Of a stretch of 64,000 bases of DNA, positions 53,830 to 63,676 are shown in pieces. This DNA is from Sporolactobacillus sp. STSJ-5 (GTDB lineage Bacteria; Bacillota; Bacilli; Bacillales; Sporolactobacillaceae), in NCBI RefSeq assembly GCF_024385605.1, contig NZ_JANFOJ010000009.1, positions 45,736-109,735 of the forward strand, in the 5' to 3' direction. The notes beneath the pieces were generated by a model. It did no database searches, was not told where the DNA came from, and saw only the letters and a program-made list of their open reading frames with translations. A program made the translations under genes and the position numbers. Position 1 is the stretch's first letter. Every line of letters starts with the position of its first letter.

Positions 53830-54585
53830 TTATTCTTCATCAAGTGCGGTCAGAATTTCCGGACCGTTTTTCGTGATCGCCAATGTGTGTTCGTACTGTG
53901 CAGACAATGAACCGTCGATCGTGCGTGCCGTCCAACCGTTATCATCAACCTTTGAACGCCAGTCACCAATGTTCAACATCGGTTCAATCGTAATCGTCAT
54001 GCCTTCTCTAAGGCGAAGACCGCGACCAGGGCGGCCATAGTGTGCAACCGGCGGATCTTCGTGCATTGTCGGTCCGATACCGTGGCCGACAAATTCACGA
54101 ACAACGCTGAGTCCGCGATCCTCGGCATATTTTTGAATAGCGTAGCCGACATCGCCGAGCCGGTTTCCGACAACCGCTTGTTTAATACCTTCATAAAGCG
54201 ATTCTTCCGTCGTCTTCAGCAAATGCTTCGCCTCATCGGAAATTTCACCGACTGCATAGCTCCACGCTGAATCCGACATTGCGCCGTTCAGATTAACGAC
54301 CATGTCGATCGTGACGATATCTCCATTTTTCAGAGGCTTTTTATTCGGAAAGCCATGGCAGATTTCATCGTTAACTGAAGCGCAGGTCGCATACTTATAG
54401 CCCTGAAATCCCTTTTCTTCAGGAATCGCGCCGTGCTTTTCAAGAAATTCATTAACAAACTCTTCGATTTCCCAGGTCGTCACACCGGGACGAATCATTT
54501 TTTTAATATGCTGATGCGCTCGAGCAAGCAGCTGACCGGATCTTTTCATTTCAGCAATTTCATTTTGTGATTTTAATTGAATCAT
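53830..54585 (-). CDS. map: Methionine aminopeptidase, type I
   Basis: 251 residues. The five metal ligands are in place: DMVVNLNGAMSDSAW (two Asp), GHGIGPTMHEDPP (His), TIEPML (Glu) and YEHTLAI (Glu). HGFPNKK provides the substrate-binding His. It removes the initiator Met from nascent proteins. It lies alone between rex and the CPBP protease. In B. subtilis map is in the ribosomal cluster, so this may be a second copy, but the rest of the genome is not seen. Confidence 0.95.
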   Translation of the reverse strand: MIQLKSQNEIAEMKRSGQLLARAHQHIKKMIRPGVTTWEIEEFVNEFLEKHGAIPEEKGFQGYKYATCASVNDEICHGFPNKKPLKNGDIVTIDMVVNLNGAMSDSAWSYAVGEISDEAKHLLKTTEESLYEGIKQAVVGNRLGDVGYAIQKYAEDRGLSVVREFVGHGIGPTMHEDPPVAHYGRPGRGLRLREGMTITIEPMLNIGDWRSKVDDNGWTARTIDGSLSAQYEHTLAITKNGPEILTALDEE

Positions 54586-54698
54586 TCCTGCATTCCACCT
54601 TATTTTTAAACCGCATAAGCGCGAACGAACTGCTCACTGTCCGCGCATGCGTTGATTCTTAACCAGTTAATGCTATGCACCTGTATTTTACCACTTAA

Positions 54699-55343
54699 TC
54701 ATTTAGAATTCCTTTCTTCCATCGAATGATTAAGAAAATAAATCAATGCCTGAAGCTCAACTGTCATATCCACATGACGGACATAAGCGTTTGCCGGCAG
54801 AGACAAGGTCGTCGGAGAAAAATTTAAAAATCCGTGAATGCCTGATGCAAGCGCCATTTCCGCTGCTTCCTGTGCATGTGCAGCCGGAACGGTTAATATG
54901 GCGGCTGTTATGTCGCTGTTGTCGTCGGTTGCTAATGTATCCATCGCATAAATCTTCGTGCCGCTGACAACCGTACCAGTGAGAGAAGGATCAATGTCAT
55001 AAGCCTTCACGATCTTGGTATTGTTATTCTTTTGAAAGTTGTGATTGAGCAGTGCAGTGCCCAAATGTCCGACACCAATCAGAACCACTTTTGATAATTC
55101 ATCCTGATAAAGTGTTTTCCTTAGAAAATCCATCAGATGCTGCGTGTCGTAGCCGTATCCTTTTCTTCCGAGCGCACCGAAATAAGAAAAATCCTTGCGA
55201 ATCGTTGTTGAATCGATTTGCACAAGATCTCCGAATTCCGAGGATGAAATACGCGTTTTCCCCACTGCAACCAAGCCTTGCAGTGTTCGATAGTACAGCG
55301 GCAGCCGCTCGGCAGTCGCCTGAGGTACATTTTGGTTCGCCAT
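54699..55343 (-). CDS. rex: Redox-sensing transcriptional repressor Rex
   Basis: 214 residues. The N-terminal winged helix has LPLYYRTLQGLVAVGKTRISS and DSTTIRKDFSYFGALG. The Rossmann domain binds NAD(H) through VVLIGVGHLGTALL and AYDIDPSLTG. The tail LQALIYFLNH swaps between subunits. Rex represses fermentation and respiration genes when NADH is low. Synteny next to an ABC-F gene matches B. subtilis. No Rex box was found near its own promoter or near the decarboxylase gene. Confidence 0.96.
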   Translation of the reverse strand: MANQNVPQATAERLPLYYRTLQGLVAVGKTRISSSEFGDLVQIDSTTIRKDFSYFGALGRKGYGYDTQHLMDFLRKTLYQDELSKVVLIGVGHLGTALLNHNFQKNNNTKIVKAYDIDPSLTGTVVSGTKIYAMDTLATDDNSDITAAILTVPAAHAQEAAEMALASGIHGFLNFSPTTLSLPANAYVRHVDMTVELQALIYFLNHSMEERNSK

Positions 55344-55623
55344 GACCGGGTCTTCCCCCCAATTTTACAAAACGGGTCGTGTTGACGCCGTTTTCTTAAA
55401 TCTCTAGTTCAACTATACTATAATCAACAATATTTTTGTTATTTATTTCACAATCACTATTAAATTCGTCCTAATTCTACATCGCATGCCTCCGCAGTTG
55501 CCGAATAATTTACGAGTAGGCTACAATGAACATATCTATCTTATTATGCGTACAGATTCCGAAGCAAACATCCTGCTTCCGGAAAATCGACCGCTATTCC
55601 TAATCTTTCTGAGGTGAAAATCT

Positions 55624-57573
55624 GTGTTGCTCTTACAAACCAATGAGATCAGTAAATCCTTTGTAACTGATCTTGTTTTATCTAATATCTCCATAGAAGT
55701 ACAGCTTGGAGAACGCGTTGCGCTGGTTGGCCGTAACGGCGCTGGCAAATCAACGCTGCTTAAAATTATTGCCGGAGAAATGAGTGCGGACAGCGGTGAG
55801 ATCATCATGCCAAAAGACCGTACAATGGGCTACCTGCCGCAGAATGCCACACTCGACTCGACGCGCGGAATCTATGATGAATTGCTGTCTGTGTTCGGGC
55901 CCCTTATCGCACTTGAGAAGAGAATGCGTAAGATGGAAGAACAGATGGCGGATCCCGGCAGCTTTGCTAATCCTAAAGATTACGATCAGCTGCTGAAGAC
56001 TTACGATGCAATGCAAGCAGACTTCCGCGAAAAAGGCGGTTTCACTTACCAGGCAGAAACACGCAGCGTGCTGAACGGCTTGAATTTCGGTGGCTTTCCC
56101 GATGAGACGCCAGTAAGCAATTTATCCGGTGGGCAAAAGACTCAGCTTGCGCTCGGCAAGCTCCTGCTCATCAAGCCGGATCTGCTGATTCTTGACGAAC
56201 CAACCAACCACTTGGACATTGAAACGCTATCATGGCTGGAAGGTTACTTGCAGCGCTACAACGGCAGTGTGCTTGTCGTCTCTCACGACCGATATTTTCT
56301 CGATAAAATTGCGACAAAGGTCTATGAAATTACCAGACATAAAGTGCGCAAATACACAGGGAACTATTCGCGTTATCTGGAAGTGCGCGCGGCAGAATTT
56401 GAAAGTGAACTGAAAGCCTATGATAAGCAGCAAAAAGAGGTAGCAAAACTGAAGGATTTTGTTCAGAAAAATATTGTACGTGCTTCGACGACAAAACGAG
56501 CGCAAAGCCGACGCAAACAATTAGAAAAAATGGATCTTATGGATCGTCCAATGGGCGACGCCAAATCGGCTACCTTTACCTTCGATATTGAACAGCAAAG
56601 CGGTCGTGATGTGCTCGCGGTTTCTCATCTTGATGTCGGCTACGACGATCAGAAACCCATGATATCCGATCTCAGCTTTCAGATCAGCCGAGGAGATCGC
56701 GTTGCATTAGTCGGCCCGAATGGGATCGGCAAATCAACGCTGCTTAAAGCGATTGACGGCGGCACAACGCTCCGTTCAGGTGAGGTGCGTCTCGGCAGCC
56801 ATGTCAGCATCAGTTATTATGATCAGGAACAAAAGAGCCTCAATCCAACGAAAACCGTACTTAATGAATTATGGGACGATTATCCGTTAAAGCCTGAAGG
56901 CGATATTCGGACCGTGCTCGGCGGCTTCCTGTTTTCCGGTGATGATGTGTCAAAGATGGTTTCCCAATTAAGCGGTGGTGAGAAGGCACGTCTCATGCTG
57001 GCCAAGCTGATGATGCGCCATGACAATCTGCTGATCCTCGATGAACCAACCAACCATCTTGACTTGGACAGCAAAGAGGTCCTCGAAGGAGCCCTAATTG
57101 ACTATCCGGGAACGATTCTGTTCGTTTCTCACGACCGTTATTTTATCAATAACATTGCCGATCGCATTTTCGAACTGTCGCGCGAAGGAATTACCGAGTA
57201 TCTCGGCGATTATGATTATTATGTCGACAAGAAATTGGAACAGGAACAGATTGCAGAGCTTGAGGCACAGACGACAGCTGCACAAAAAAATGAGCCTGTG
57301 ATCGGGGACGGAAAGGAACAATTTTTAAAAGAAAAGGAATTGAAAAAGAAAAAACGTCAGCTTGCACGTTTTATCGAACAAGCAGAGACTGATATTAGCA
57401 AGCTGGAAGAACAAATTGAGCAAAATCAACAAGCACTGCTCGATCCGGAAGTCTTCAGCGACTCAAAAAAGTCAAGAGAAACTCAGACGCAAATCGAACA
57501 GGATGAAGCGAAAGTCGCTAAGATGATGGAAGACTGGGAATCCGCTCAGCTCGAATTAGACGAATTAGATTGA
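55624..57573 (+). CDS. ydiF: ABC-F ATPase (YdiF-like)
   Basis: 649 residues from a GTG start with GAGGTG 7 bases upstream. Two ABC domains: Walker A GRNGAGKSTLLK and GPNGIGKSTLLK, signatures LSGGQKTQLALGK and LSGGEKARLMLAK, Walker B LLILDEPTNHLD twice. A charged linker lies between the domains (about 230-320) and a coiled-coil tail after residue 540. ABC-F proteins bind the ribosome E site and act on stalled translation; they do not transport. Synteny with tsaD and rex matches B. subtilis ydiF. The 60 bases before it hold a small GC hairpin (55557-55583). Confidence 0.94.
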   Translation: MLLLQTNEISKSFVTDLVLSNISIEVQLGERVALVGRNGAGKSTLLKIIAGEMSADSGEIIMPKDRTMGYLPQNATLDSTRGIYDELLSVFGPLIALEKRMRKMEEQMADPGSFANPKDYDQLLKTYDAMQADFREKGGFTYQAETRSVLNGLNFGGFPDETPVSNLSGGQKTQLALGKLLLIKPDLLILDEPTNHLDIETLSWLEGYLQRYNGSVLVVSHDRYFLDKIATKVYEITRHKVRKYTGNYSRYLEVRAAEFESELKAYDKQQKEVAKLKDFVQKNIVRASTTKRAQSRRKQLEKMDLMDRPMGDAKSATFTFDIEQQSGRDVLAVSHLDVGYDDQKPMISDLSFQISRGDRVALVGPNGIGKSTLLKAIDGGTTLRSGEVRLGSHVSISYYDQEQKSLNPTKTVLNELWDDYPLKPEGDIRTVLGGFLFSGDDVSKMVSQLSGGEKARLMLAKLMMRHDNLLILDEPTNHLDLDSKEVLEGALIDYPGTILFVSHDRYFINNIADRIFELSREGITEYLGDYDYYVDKKLEQEQIAELEAQTTAAQKNEPVIGDGKEQFLKEKELKKKKRQLARFIEQAETDISKLEEQIEQNQQALLDPEVFSDSKKSRETQTQIEQDEAKVAKMMEDWESAQLELDELD

Positions 57574-57581
57574 TAATGATG

Positions 57582-57747
57582 TTATCCACACTAAGAAGAG
57601 GACATATCCACAAACATATGTGGTTATCCCCAATTTATTCAGTTAAATCAGGGAGTTATGCACAACCATTGTGTATAACTCCCTGATTGCTATTTTCAAA
57701 ACAACTTATCCACCTGTGCATAAGCTATTTTTTTGGATTTATCCACG
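57582..57747. promoter_or_regulatory. DnaA-box cluster between ydiF and tsaD
   Basis: Four perfect DnaA boxes TTATNCACA: 57582-57590 (+), 57656-57664 (+), 57670-57678 (-) and 57715-57723 (-). Four more differ at one base: 57604, 57624, 57706 and 57739 (all +). The pair at 57656-57678 is inside a stem CAGGGAGTTAT.CACAA / TTGTG.ATAACTCCCTG (57649-57685), which may also be the ydiF terminator. The B. subtilis equivalent (gcp-ydiF) is a known DnaA-binding cluster. The rest of 57574-57923 holds no gene. Confidence 0.92.
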
Positions 57748-57923
57748 AACAATCAACAGGCATTCGTATTTCAAATTTTTGTGATCTGCTCAACCTGCAC
57801 GAAATAAAAAAATAAAAAAAGAGCAGGAATCTCTCTCTGCTCTTGATGTGAACCCTCAATGTTGGATCTTCATTGCCCAATTTCAGGAGTTTAGTTCATC
57901 TCCGCTTTTGGGTTACTGTTTAG

Positions 57924-58952
57924 TTAAAAGTCTTCAATCGCCAGGTTTGCTTTCCCATTCAGTGACAGGTCGGCGCGCGTCCCTTTCAGAAACCCGATTG
58001 TTCCGGATGCTGCAATCATTGCTGCATTGTCTGTACACAGCTTCAGCGGTGGAATAATCAGAGGAATTCCCCGAGTACGTGCGGCCTGTTCCATTTCAGT
58101 TCTAACTGCACTGTTCGCAGAAACACCGCCTGCAACAAGAATTTGTTTCGCATGAACCCGTTCCGCTGCGATCAGTGTTTTCTTAACGAGTACATCACTG
58201 ACACTGGCTTGAAAGCTGGCCGCAATGTTGGCGGAATTCAAGTCATGACCACGCTGCTGCTCGTTGTGGACATAATTGATGACTGCAGATTTCAATCCGC
58301 TGAAGCTGAAATCCAGCGAACCTTCCTCCAGCCATGCCCTCGGAAAATCAATGACCGGCTTGCCTGCCTTAGCCAAACGGTCAATTTCCGGTCCGCCGGG
58401 ATAGGGTAGCCCGAGCGTTCGCGCAACCTTGTCAAACGCTTCGCCTGCGGCATCGTCTCGTGTTGTACCAATGACTTCATACGAGCCGTGTTCCTTCATG
58501 TGAACGAGCTCGGTGTGTCCGCCTGAAACAACCAGTGCAATCAGCGGAAATTCGAGTTCACGAACAAAACGATTGGCGTAAATATGCCCGGTTATATGAT
58601 GAACCGGGACAAGAGGCAGACAATGCGCATATGCCAGTGCCTTTGCACCGTTCACACCTACGAGCAGTGCACCGATTAATCCCGGCCCCTGGGTCACCGC
58701 AATCGCATCCAGGTCGCCCCAGGATACTCCGGACTTATCCATCGCTTCCTCACAAATAACCGTGATCTGATCCACATGATGACGGGATGCCACCTCAGGA
58801 ACAACACCGCCGAAACGTCGGTGGATATCAATTTGTGAGGCAACCGCGCTTGAGCGGATGATCGTACCGTTCTCGACAACGGCAGCTGCCGTTTCATCGC
58901 AGCTCGTTTCAATTCCCAAAATTAATGTCTTTTGATTCATATCTATTTTCAT
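57924..58952 (-). CDS. tsaD: tRNA t6A threonylcarbamoyltransferase TsaD
   Basis: 342 residues from ATG 58952, which overlaps the rimI stop by 4 bases (ATGA); the GTG at 58964 is less likely. ASKHA-fold signatures: [14 protein letters not shown] start, [12 protein letters not shown] with the metal-binding His pair, and [10 protein letters not shown]. It transfers the threonylcarbamoyl group to A37 of ANN-decoding tRNAs, with TsaB and TsaE. The last gene of tsaE-tsaB-rimI-tsaD. Length is normal. Confidence 0.97.
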   Translation of the reverse strand: MKIDMNQKTLILGIETSCDETAAAVVENGTIIRSSAVASQIDIHRRFGGVVPEVASRHHVDQITVICEEAMDKSGVSWGDLDAIAVTQGPGLIGALLVGVNGAKALAYAHCLPLVPVHHITGHIYANRFVRELEFPLIALVVSGGHTELVHMKEHGSYEVIGTTRDDAAGEAFDKVARTLGLPYPGGPEIDRLAKAGKPVIDFPRAWLEEGSLDFSFSGLKSAVINYVHNEQQRGHDLNSANIAASFQASVSDVLVKKTLIAAERVHAKQILVAGGVSANSAVRTEMEQAARTRGIPLIIPPLKLCTDNAAMIAASGTIGFLKGTRADLSLNGKANLAIEDF

Positions 58953-59404
58953 AGTCTCACCCACATGACTAGCGCATCTTCCCCATTGTTTGAATAATAG
59001 TTTTTACGGATACCGCCGTTTTTAAATCCGACCTTACGATACAAATTCTGTGCAATCTCATTGCTGACACGTACCTCAAGACTCATGGAACGTGCCTGCT
59101 GGGATACCGCATAGAGAATAACCTGGCGCAGCAGCGATTCGCCCACCTTGAATCCACGATAACCTTCAAGTACCGCTAAATTAGTTATATGCGCTTCGTC
59201 AACGATAACCCAGACTCCACAATAACCAATGATCTTCCCGGCAAGCTCGGCAACGAAATAAGCAGCAAAATGATTGCTGCTGATCTCATTTTCGAAGGCC
59301 TGTCTTGACCACGGCACATCGAAAGCACTGTACTCCACGACCATAACCTGATCAATATCCTCCGCGGTCATCGGTCGGATGTTTACTGATTCTAGATCCG
59401 GCAT
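58949..59404 (-). CDS. rimI: Ribosomal-protein alanine N-acetyltransferase RimI (GNAT family)
   Basis: 151 residues from ATG 59404, which has CAGGAG 9 bases upstream and starts 2 bases after the tsaB stop. GNAT motifs: [13 protein letters not shown] at the start, [20 protein letters not shown] (acetyl-CoA loop RxxGxG-like) and [17 protein letters not shown]. It acetylates the N-terminal Ala of ribosomal protein S18 in E. coli; in Bacillus it is always in the t6A operon. The substrate here is by homology. Confidence 0.93.
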   Translation of the reverse strand: MPDLESVNIRPMTAEDIDQVMVVEYSAFDVPWSRQAFENEISSNHFAAYFVAELAGKIIGYCGVWVIVDEAHITNLAVLEGYRGFKVGESLLRQVILYAVSQQARSMSLEVRVSNEIAQNLYRKVGFKNGGIRKNYYSNNGEDALVMWVRL

Positions 59405-59406
59405 GC

Positions 59407-60096
59407 TTATCGCTCCTGTTTCGCCAGCCACTTCGCTTCAGCCTCAGCTAAGCGAAGATATGCCGGCAGAAAATGATGTATATCGGATACCGGCTCTTTT
59501 TTTGCGCCAATTCGGGCAAGTTCTGCCGCCTTAGGCACATTCTGAGTGATATCTCCAAGTTCCGCGTAGGCTTCAGCGGATACTAATTCACCCCATTTGT
59601 CTAAATCATTGCTGAGAAAAAGTATCGGTTTGCCCAATTTTCGTAATTCAGATATCCAATCATTAATCATTACAAGCTGATCGGGAACAACTGAAACAAT
59701 TTCGCCATTTTTCTCTTCATACAACCCGGCAAACACTTGACCGCGCCGCGCATCAAAGAACGGTGCGATATAGCCCTCAAAACCACGTCCATTTTGAGCA
59801 ACCACTTCAAGGCTTGAAACGCCGACCAGTTCTTTTTTCAGTGTCCAAGCCAGCATTTTTGCAATGGTTGCGCCTATACGAAGTCCTGTGTAGGAACCCG
59901 GGCCTTCAGCCACAACGATACGATCGATGTCTGCCGGCTCAAGCCCGGCTGCCTTAATCATCTGCGCGATGGCAGGCATCAGACGCTCCGAATGATTTTT
60001 ACGGCTGTTCGTCGTCAACTCGCCAAGCACTTTCTGTTCCGTTGTCACGGCGACACCCATCACTAAATTGGATGAATCAATCGCTAGCACGTTCAT
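59407..60096 (-). CDS. tsaB: t6A biosynthesis protein TsaB
   Basis: 229 residues from ATG 60096, with GAGGAG 10 bases before. Signature: VLAIDSSNLVMGVAV start, VAEGPGSYTGLRIGATIAK, and FFDARRGQVFAGLYE. TsaB is an inactive ASKHA paralogue that binds TsaD and builds the t6A complex. It overlaps the end of tsaE by 20 bases. Confidence 0.95.
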   Translation of the reverse strand: MNVLAIDSSNLVMGVAVTTEQKVLGELTTNSRKNHSERLMPAIAQMIKAAGLEPADIDRIVVAEGPGSYTGLRIGATIAKMLAWTLKKELVGVSSLEVVAQNGRGFEGYIAPFFDARRGQVFAGLYEEKNGEIVSVVPDQLVMINDWISELRKLGKPILFLSNDLDKWGELVSAEAYAELGDITQNVPKAAELARIGAKKEPVSDIHHFLPAYLRLAEAEAKWLAKQER

Positions 60097-60544
60097 CGTT
60101 TGATATCTCCTCATTTATATGCTCAGATCTGCTGCCGCTTGCTTTGCATGTGATCCTTCGCTCCTGTTCGTTCACACGCTCAATTGTAACAGATAAAAGA
60201 TCATCGGGAAGCCACGAAGGGATGTTCTCCGCCCACTCAATCACGGTCACCCCATCCTGATCAAAATAATCCTCCAGACCGATATCCTCCTCATCGCTTA
60301 TCCGGTACACATCCATATGAAAAAGGGGCAAGCGCCCACTCTGATATTCTTTAACAATAGTAAATGTCGGGCTGTTCACCATCTCTTGGATACCGAGGCC
60401 CTTGGCAAGACCTTTGGTAAAAACAGTCTTACCCGCGCCGAGATCTCCTGACAAGGTCAAGACATCACCAGGTCTTAGGAAAGTCGCCAGACGCTCGGAA
60501 AAACTCATGGTCTCTTCAGGAGAATGTGTGATCCATTGATGCAT
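60077..60544 (-). CDS. tsaE: t6A biosynthesis ATPase TsaE
   Basis: 155 residues from ATG 60544, with AGGTG 6 bases before; the longer upstream frame has no ribosome site. A P-loop GDLGAGKTVFTKGLA, SPTFTIVKEY and HMDVYRISDEEDIGLEDYF are the family hallmarks. TsaE hydrolyses ATP to recycle the TsaD-TsaB complex. First gene of the t6A operon. Confidence 0.96.
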   Translation of the reverse strand: MHQWITHSPEETMSFSERLATFLRPGDVLTLSGDLGAGKTVFTKGLAKGLGIQEMVNSPTFTIVKEYQSGRLPLFHMDVYRISDEEDIGLEDYFDQDGVTVIEWAENIPSWLPDDLLSVTIERVNEQERRITCKASGSRSEHINEEISNDERASD

Positions 60545-60776
60545 AACGTTCACCTTTTCAATAGCTTTATGCCATAATATTAATTTTAAAATGACTGGCA
60601 TCCTTCACCAAATATATTTTAAGTGTACCATAATTAAACAACAATTTCTTTCTTCACAACGATGTCTGTAAGGAATAATCCTAACAATAGAGCAGACTAT
60701 AGTTAGTCAAATTTCACGGTCATTTGTGGATTTTTTCAAATCGAATAGTTTAATCCCGAAACATACGTAATTTTAA

Positions 60777-60818
60777 AGGGCGTTTCGTAGTCAATAGACT
60801 TTTGAAACGCCCTCTTTT
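60777..60818. terminator. Terminator between the decarboxylase gene and the t6A operon
   Basis: AGGGCGTTTC and GAAACGCCCT pair perfectly over 10 bases around a 17-base loop. TCTTTTTA follows on the plus strand; on the minus strand TTAAAATT follows. It mainly ends the decarboxylase transcript. The rest of 60545-60848 is gene-free. Confidence 0.75.
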
Positions 60819-60848
60819 TATTACCATCTTTATTGAACACTATTAAAT

Positions 60849-62522
60849 TCAGTCATTCTGAGCAGCAAAAACTTTACCGAGGGTGGTCAATAATTCTGGC
60901 ATATCCATTTTCTGAGTAACGACCTCGACAAATCGCAAAACATCCGGTGATTCAGCTATGTCCTTAAGGGCATCAGCAAGTTCGCCTTCTGTATTCGTTT
61001 TGTAGCTTTTAAAATTCTTATTTCCACCGAGAACAGCCGGAATATCTGCATAGCGCCACATTTTAATATCATTGTATGGAGCTTCAGGTCCGTGGATTGA
61101 GCGTTCAACAGTATAGCCGTCATTATTGATCACGAAAATGATCGGATGAAGATTTTCGCGTAACATGGTCGAAATTTCCTGAAAAGTTAATTGAAATGCG
61201 CCGTCACCAATCAGCAAAAGATTACGTCGTGATAGATCAGCAAGCTGTGTGCCGAGTGTCGCCGGCAATGTATAGCCGATTGATCCCCATAACGGCTGTC
61301 CAATATAGGTAACATTTTCTTTAAGAGGGACCGTCTGAGCACCAAAAAATGAAGTGCCTTGATCAGCAACAACCACATCATCTTTCTGGATGAAAAGTCG
61401 AATCATTTCCCAGAAACGTTTCTGTGTCAGCGCCTGATTCTCTTCTACATAGAAAGGCTCTACTCTCTGCTGTTTTGTAACTGGAATAATATTCAGATCC
61501 GGAAAATCATGTTTTTTTAGAATTCCTGCCAATTGATTGAGCGATTCATCCATAGGTATTTTTGAAAATGTTCTATTCAAATAGTTTACATTCTTGGGTG
61601 ATATGTGGATGACAACATTCTCATTGAAGCCTTGTGAGAAGCCTCCAGTAATCGAATCGGTGAACTTAACCCCAATACTTAGAATACAGTCTGCGTGATC
61701 AATCCGATTTCGTAAATAATCGGGACTTGTTTTTCCACTATAGACGCCAATAAATTGAGGATGCTCTTCATTAAAAACACCTTTTCCCATGCTCAGTGTT
61801 GCGATAGGGAAACCAGTCGCTTCCACAAATTTTTTCAATGCTTCTTGAGCATGAAACCGGGAAACTTGATAGTCAGCCAAAATGACTGGTGACTTTGCCT
61901 TCTCAATTACAGGAACAAGTGTTTCGAGCATCTCGCTAATCGTATGGGCGGATGCTGCGGGTTCTTCTTTAAGCAAAGGTTCTTTTGGCTGCTCCGCCGG
62001 AAGTGCATGTATATCTACCGGAAGATTAATATAAACCGGTGCCTTTTCGTACCAGCAAACTCTTAGCACCCGGTCAATTTCTTCTGTTGCATTCTTTGCT
62101 GTTAGTGTTGTCTGGGCGGCAGTGACTTCCTTATACATTTTCGAAAAATGATTAAATTCACCATCACCTAATGTATGGTGAACAAGACGACCTTCTTCTG
62201 CAATCTTTGATGCAGGAGATCCTGTAATCTTAACCACTGGCACCTGTTCAGCTCGTGAACCTGCAATTCCGTTCACAGCACTTAATTCACCAACGCCGAA
62301 CGTAGTTACCAGTGCGGAAATTCCGTGTATGCGCGCATATCCATCTGCAGCATAAGCTGCGTTCAATTCGTTGCAGTTTCCTACCCAGTCAAGTGCCGGA
62401 TGCTCAATGATTGTATCAAGAAATGAAAGATTGTAATCCCCGGGCACACCAAAAATATGTCGAATGCCGAGCTCACCTAGTCTGTCGACTAAATAACGTC
62501 CAATCGTATACGTTGTACTCAT
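60849..62522 (-). CDS. TPP-dependent 2-keto acid decarboxylase (pyruvate/indolepyruvate type)
   Basis: 557 residues from ATG 62522; the upstream frame of 37 codons covers the promoter. Thiamine-diphosphate enzyme fold with the decarboxylase hallmarks: FGVPGDYNLSFL (Asp), GNCNELNAAYAADGYAR (catalytic Glu), LVHHTLGDGEF (the His pair of PDC/IPDC) and GDGAFQLTFQE...INNDGYTVE (Mg-TPP site). It decarboxylates a 2-keto acid to an aldehyde: pyruvate, indolepyruvate or a branched-chain keto acid. The choice cannot be made from motifs. It faces a MarR gene; a 19-bp palindrome at its promoter suggests direct control by that regulator. Confidence 0.92.
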   Translation of the reverse strand: MSTTYTIGRYLVDRLGELGIRHIFGVPGDYNLSFLDTIIEHPALDWVGNCNELNAAYAADGYARIHGISALVTTFGVGELSAVNGIAGSRAEQVPVVKITGSPASKIAEEGRLVHHTLGDGEFNHFSKMYKEVTAAQTTLTAKNATEEIDRVLRVCWYEKAPVYINLPVDIHALPAEQPKEPLLKEEPAASAHTISEMLETLVPVIEKAKSPVILADYQVSRFHAQEALKKFVEATGFPIATLSMGKGVFNEEHPQFIGVYSGKTSPDYLRNRIDHADCILSIGVKFTDSITGGFSQGFNENVVIHISPKNVNYLNRTFSKIPMDESLNQLAGILKKHDFPDLNIIPVTKQQRVEPFYVEENQALTQKRFWEMIRLFIQKDDVVVADQGTSFFGAQTVPLKENVTYIGQPLWGSIGYTLPATLGTQLADLSRRNLLLIGDGAFQLTFQEISTMLRENLHPIIFVINNDGYTVERSIHGPEAPYNDIKMWRYADIPAVLGGNKNFKSYKTNTEGELADALKDIAESPDVLRFVEVVTQKMDMPELLTTLGKVFAAQND

Positions 62523-62577
62523 TTCTTCCGATCGCCTCACTTTTAAATATAAAAATAATCTTTGATGAAAGATTATT

Positions 62578-62633
62578 AGGTCAATATTATTGACCTTTAT
62601 AGGAAGTATAGTCTGGGGCGCCCAATAAGTCAA
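62578..62633 (-). promoter_or_regulatory. Promoter and palindromic operator of the decarboxylase gene
   Basis: On the minus strand TTGACT (62633-62628), 17 bases and TATACT (62610-62605) form a good sigma-A promoter. A perfect 19-bp palindrome AGGTCAATATTATTGACCT (62578-62596) lies over the transcription start. The divergent MarR gene is the likely repressor. A TATACT at 62685-62690 is the candidate -10 of that gene. Confidence 0.82.
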
Positions 62634-62721
62634 CCATGTTGTCCTATTTAAAAATTGAGTGAGACATTGGTCCTTATTTTATGCTATACTACTAGGTCAG
62701 AACGAAAGGAGTTAGAAAAAC

Positions 62722-63219
62722 GTGAATGAGGAAGAACAGCAGCTGAATAAGGTTCTTATGCTATTCTATTTCGGATATCGAACTTTTACTGAGAAACCGG
62801 ACCAAATAATTGAAAAATATGGTATACAGCGTGTGCACCATCGCATTCTTTATTTTATTGCTCAGGTCCCAGGGATTACCGTGAACGATCTTCTTTCGAT
62901 CCTCGAGGTTTCAAAGCAAGCGCTTAATGCACCGCTCAGAGTGTTATCGGAAAAAAATCTGATTACGATGGTTCAGGCGGATTATGATAAACGCTACAAA
63001 CTGCTCTATCTGACGGAACAAGGCAAGCAGCTTGAAAGCAAACTTAGTCATGTGCAAAGAGAGCAGATGAAGACAATCTTTAATTCTCTCGGACCTAATT
63101 ATCAAGAAGCGTGGATTGATGTCATGAACGCCCTTGCAAAAGTCCGTCCGGGGCAGCAGCAATTTAATGCACAATTTAAAAGTAGAGCTATTGATCAAAC
63201 TCAAGGCAAAACTCACTAA
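62722..63219 (+). CDS. MarR-family transcriptional regulator
   Basis: 165 residues from a GTG start with AAAGGAG upstream. Winged helix: HHRILYFIAQVPGITVNDLL, LEVSKQALNAPLRVLSEKNL and DKRYKLLYLTEQGKQL, as in MarR repressors. Divergent from the decarboxylase gene with a palindrome between them, so it probably controls that gene and itself. The ligand is unknown; a keto acid, aldehyde or aromatic acid is plausible. The C-terminal 25 residues are basic and likely disordered. Confidence 0.92.
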   Translation: MNEEEQQLNKVLMLFYFGYRTFTEKPDQIIEKYGIQRVHHRILYFIAQVPGITVNDLLSILEVSKQALNAPLRVLSEKNLITMVQADYDKRYKLLYLTEQGKQLESKLSHVQREQMKTIFNSLGPNYQEAWIDVMNALAKVRPGQQQFNAQFKSRAIDQTQGKTH

Positions 63220-63508
63220 TGGACACTATAGGTATGCTTAGAGCGCACTATTCTCCGTACGAGCAATCCGTTCACTATCGCTTTAACGCCACAATACGAG
63301 ACTCTCACTTAGTGAAGATTGCCTGGTTATCGGTGCTGTCTTTTACATTTTGAGCATTAAACGAGGTGTGTTCGTTGAATAAAAATAGGGAACCTGGACG
63401 AAGGAAGATTTCCTTAAAAATAACTATTTAAATTTAACAACAGAATCTTAGAAAAACCGGACAAAAAGCCCTCGGTGCATACTTCCGCAGAATGCGGTGC
63501 ATACAGGA

Positions 63509-63566
63509 TGTACTCTCACAGGATCACAGGATGTGATGGCTTTTGCGTTGCATACAGGACGTATGC
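63509..63566. repeat. GCATACAGGA-type repeats with a palindrome
   Basis: GCATACAGGATGTACTC and GCATACAGGACGTATGC recur, the second being a palindrome GCATAC / GTATGC. Between them TCACAGGATCACAGGATGTG has TCACA / TGTGA arms. Confidence 0.55.
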
Positions 63567-63575
63567 GTATTTAAC

Positions 63576-63629
63576 GAAAGCTCCTTTACACTTGCGAAGG
63601 TTCCCTTACATATGAAAGCTCCTTCATCC
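63576..63629 (+). repeat. Three tandem copies of a ~20-bp unit
   Basis: GAAAGCTCCTTTACACTTGC, GAAGGTTCCCTTACATAT and GAAAGCTCCTTCATCC follow one another with a period of about 18-20 bases. Confidence 0.6.
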
Positions 63630-63676
63630 TACCTCTGTTTCATTAAGCATTCTGGTCCTTCATTAGTTAACGGGTA

